Shown here: positions 4,596 through 5,212 of the stretch, in pieces
How the letters are laid out: the number at the start of each line of letters is the position of its first letter
How positions within the stretch are numbered: position 1 is the first letter of the stretch
Source: a bacterium
GTDB taxonomy: Bacteria; Zixibacteria; MSB-5A5; GN15; FEB-12
Direction of reading: 5' to 3'
Length of the DNA stretch: 5,212 bases
Assembly (NCBI GenBank): GCA_030619425.1
Contig: JAUXBJ010000180.1
Location: 1 to 5,212, forward strand
Made by a program: the position numbers and the translations under genes
The notes under the pieces: model-generated
What the model was told of the DNA's origin: nothing
What the model saw: the letters and a program-made list of their open reading frames with translations, nothing else
Database searches by the model: none

Positions 4596-5212
4596 TAGAT
4601 ATCGGGATGCTCCGCCTTCGCGCGGCGGAACTGCACGATGTAAATAACCAGACCGACGGCGAAGAGGCTCACCGACACGACCTGGTTCCATGTCGGTTGG
4701 AGGCCGAACACTTCAAAGTACATGGCGTCTTCATAGTAGCGGACGTACTCAATCGCGAAACGGAAGACAGCTTCGATCATAAACAAGAGCGCCAGTAATT
4801 GTCCGGCGAACTGTTTGCGCTTCATCATAAAATGCAACAGCAGGAACAGCCCCACACCGTAAAGCGAACTGTACAGTTGCGACGGGTGCAGATGTTGATG
4901 ACCAAAGACGTAGCTGGGAATCGAACCAGCGGGGAAAGCGACACCCCATGGCAAATCGGTCGGCGTCCCGAAACAACAGCCATTGAGAAAGCAACCTATC
5001 CGCGTGAGCCCCAGTCCGATGCCAATGGTGGGCGCGAAGTAATCGAACGTCTCGAGAGTAGGAATCTTTCGTAGCCAACAATACAGAACAACAGCCAACG
5101 CCGCCAGCAATATTCCGCCGTACAGGTTCAATCCGGCGATGCCGTAGGTGCTGGAGGCAAATGGCATGAAGGCCGAGCCCCAGTTGCCGGCGAATTCATT
5201 GAGATGAAGCAC
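4595..5212 (-). CDS. lgt: Lgt-family prolipoprotein diacylglyceryl transferase, C-terminal 205 residues (runs off the right edge)
   Basis: Lgt moves diacylglycerol from phosphatidylglycerol to the lipobox cysteine of prolipoproteins in the inner membrane. The stop is TAG at 4597-4595. The frame is open to the window edge, and the GTG at 5212 is probably an internal codon, because about 70-90 N-terminal residues of this family of roughly 260-290 are missing. Counting from the edge, LYGGILLA (30-37) aligns with the HGG motif. RIGCFLNGCCFG (71-82) aligns with the Lgt signature, followed by PWGVAFP (88-94), HPSQLY (109-114) and FRFAIEYVR (150-158). Hydrophobic segments fit the multi-pass fold. 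Compared with E. coli, R143, G154, R239 and E243 are matched (R71, G82, R151, E155). H103, N146 and E151 are replaced by Tyr31, Cys74 and Cys79. The Cys-rich form is common in anaerobe and FCB-type homologues, so activity is likely but not assured. Confidence 0.88.
   Translation of the reverse strand: MLHLNEFAGNWGSAFMPFASSTYGIAGLNLYGGILLAALAVVLYCWLRKIPTLETFDYFAPTIGIGLGLTRIGCFLNGCCFGTPTDLPWGVAFPAGSIPSYVFGHQHLHPSQLYSSLYGVGLFLLLHFMMKRKQFAGQLLALLFMIEAVFRFAIEYVRYYEDAMYFEVFGLQPTWNQVVSVSLFAVGLVIYIVQFRRAKAEHPDI

Noticed and set aside
4402..4691. ORFs through repeat families B and C, including a 93-residue minus-strand frame
   Set aside because: They read through palindromes and into lgt in another frame. 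The phrase VIPAQAGIP is the familiar mistranslation of the CCCGCG dispersed repeat, not a protein.
5210..5212. GTG at the right edge as the true start of lgt
   Set aside because: Comparison with E. coli Lgt shows that about 70-90 N-terminal residues, including the first membrane segments, are missing, so the gene continues beyond the window.

Overview
The window looks like ordinary chromosome from a Gram-negative bacterium. It carries three recognisable housekeeping genes and one predicted outer-membrane protein. The outer-membrane protein type, the intergenic repeats and the Cys-rich Lgt signature fit the FCB/Zixibacteria-like part of the tree better than Proteobacteria. That placement is an inference from general resemblance; there is no marker gene here to settle it.

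Layout from left to right: (1) positions 1-1498, minus strand, hold the N-terminal 499 residues of valyl-tRNA synthetase (valS), which runs off the left edge. (2) 1499-1643 is a compact divergent promoter region. It has a perfect-consensus TTGACA-17-TATAAT promoter for valS and a strong TTGGCA-17-TATTAT promoter for mazG. The mazG promoter lies so close to its ATG that the mRNA should be leaderless. (3) 1644-2456, plus strand, is mazG, a two-domain nucleoside triphosphate pyrophosphohydrolase. (4) 2457-2852 is a 396-base intergenic stretch with no conventional gene. It holds a terminator-like element, a possible promoter, a segment able to fold as an H-type pseudoknot, a near-perfect Shine-Dalgarno in front of a two-codon ORF (ATG-ACT-TAG), and a 7-bp hairpin. 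It reads as a possible structured leader for the next gene. (5) 2853-4049, plus strand, encodes a 398-residue secreted, probably beta-barrel outer-membrane protein of unknown function. (6) 4050-4594 is a 545-base non-coding island between convergent genes. It has two terminator candidates and three unrelated families of hairpin repeat (A, B, C), each present as two copies. (7) 4595-5212, minus strand, is the C-terminal 205 residues of an Lgt-family prolipoprotein diacylglyceryl transferase, which runs off the right edge.

The genes do not form one pathway. valS supplies charged tRNA, mazG removes non-canonical or excess NTPs, and lgt lipidates prolipoproteins in the inner membrane. No defence system, CRISPR array, transposase, tRNA or rRNA is visible. 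The parts most worth a second look are the possible regulatory leader at about 2592-2852, the paired hairpin repeats at 4230-4595 (two of the three families show compensatory base-pair changes between copies), and the variant catalytic residues in Lgt.
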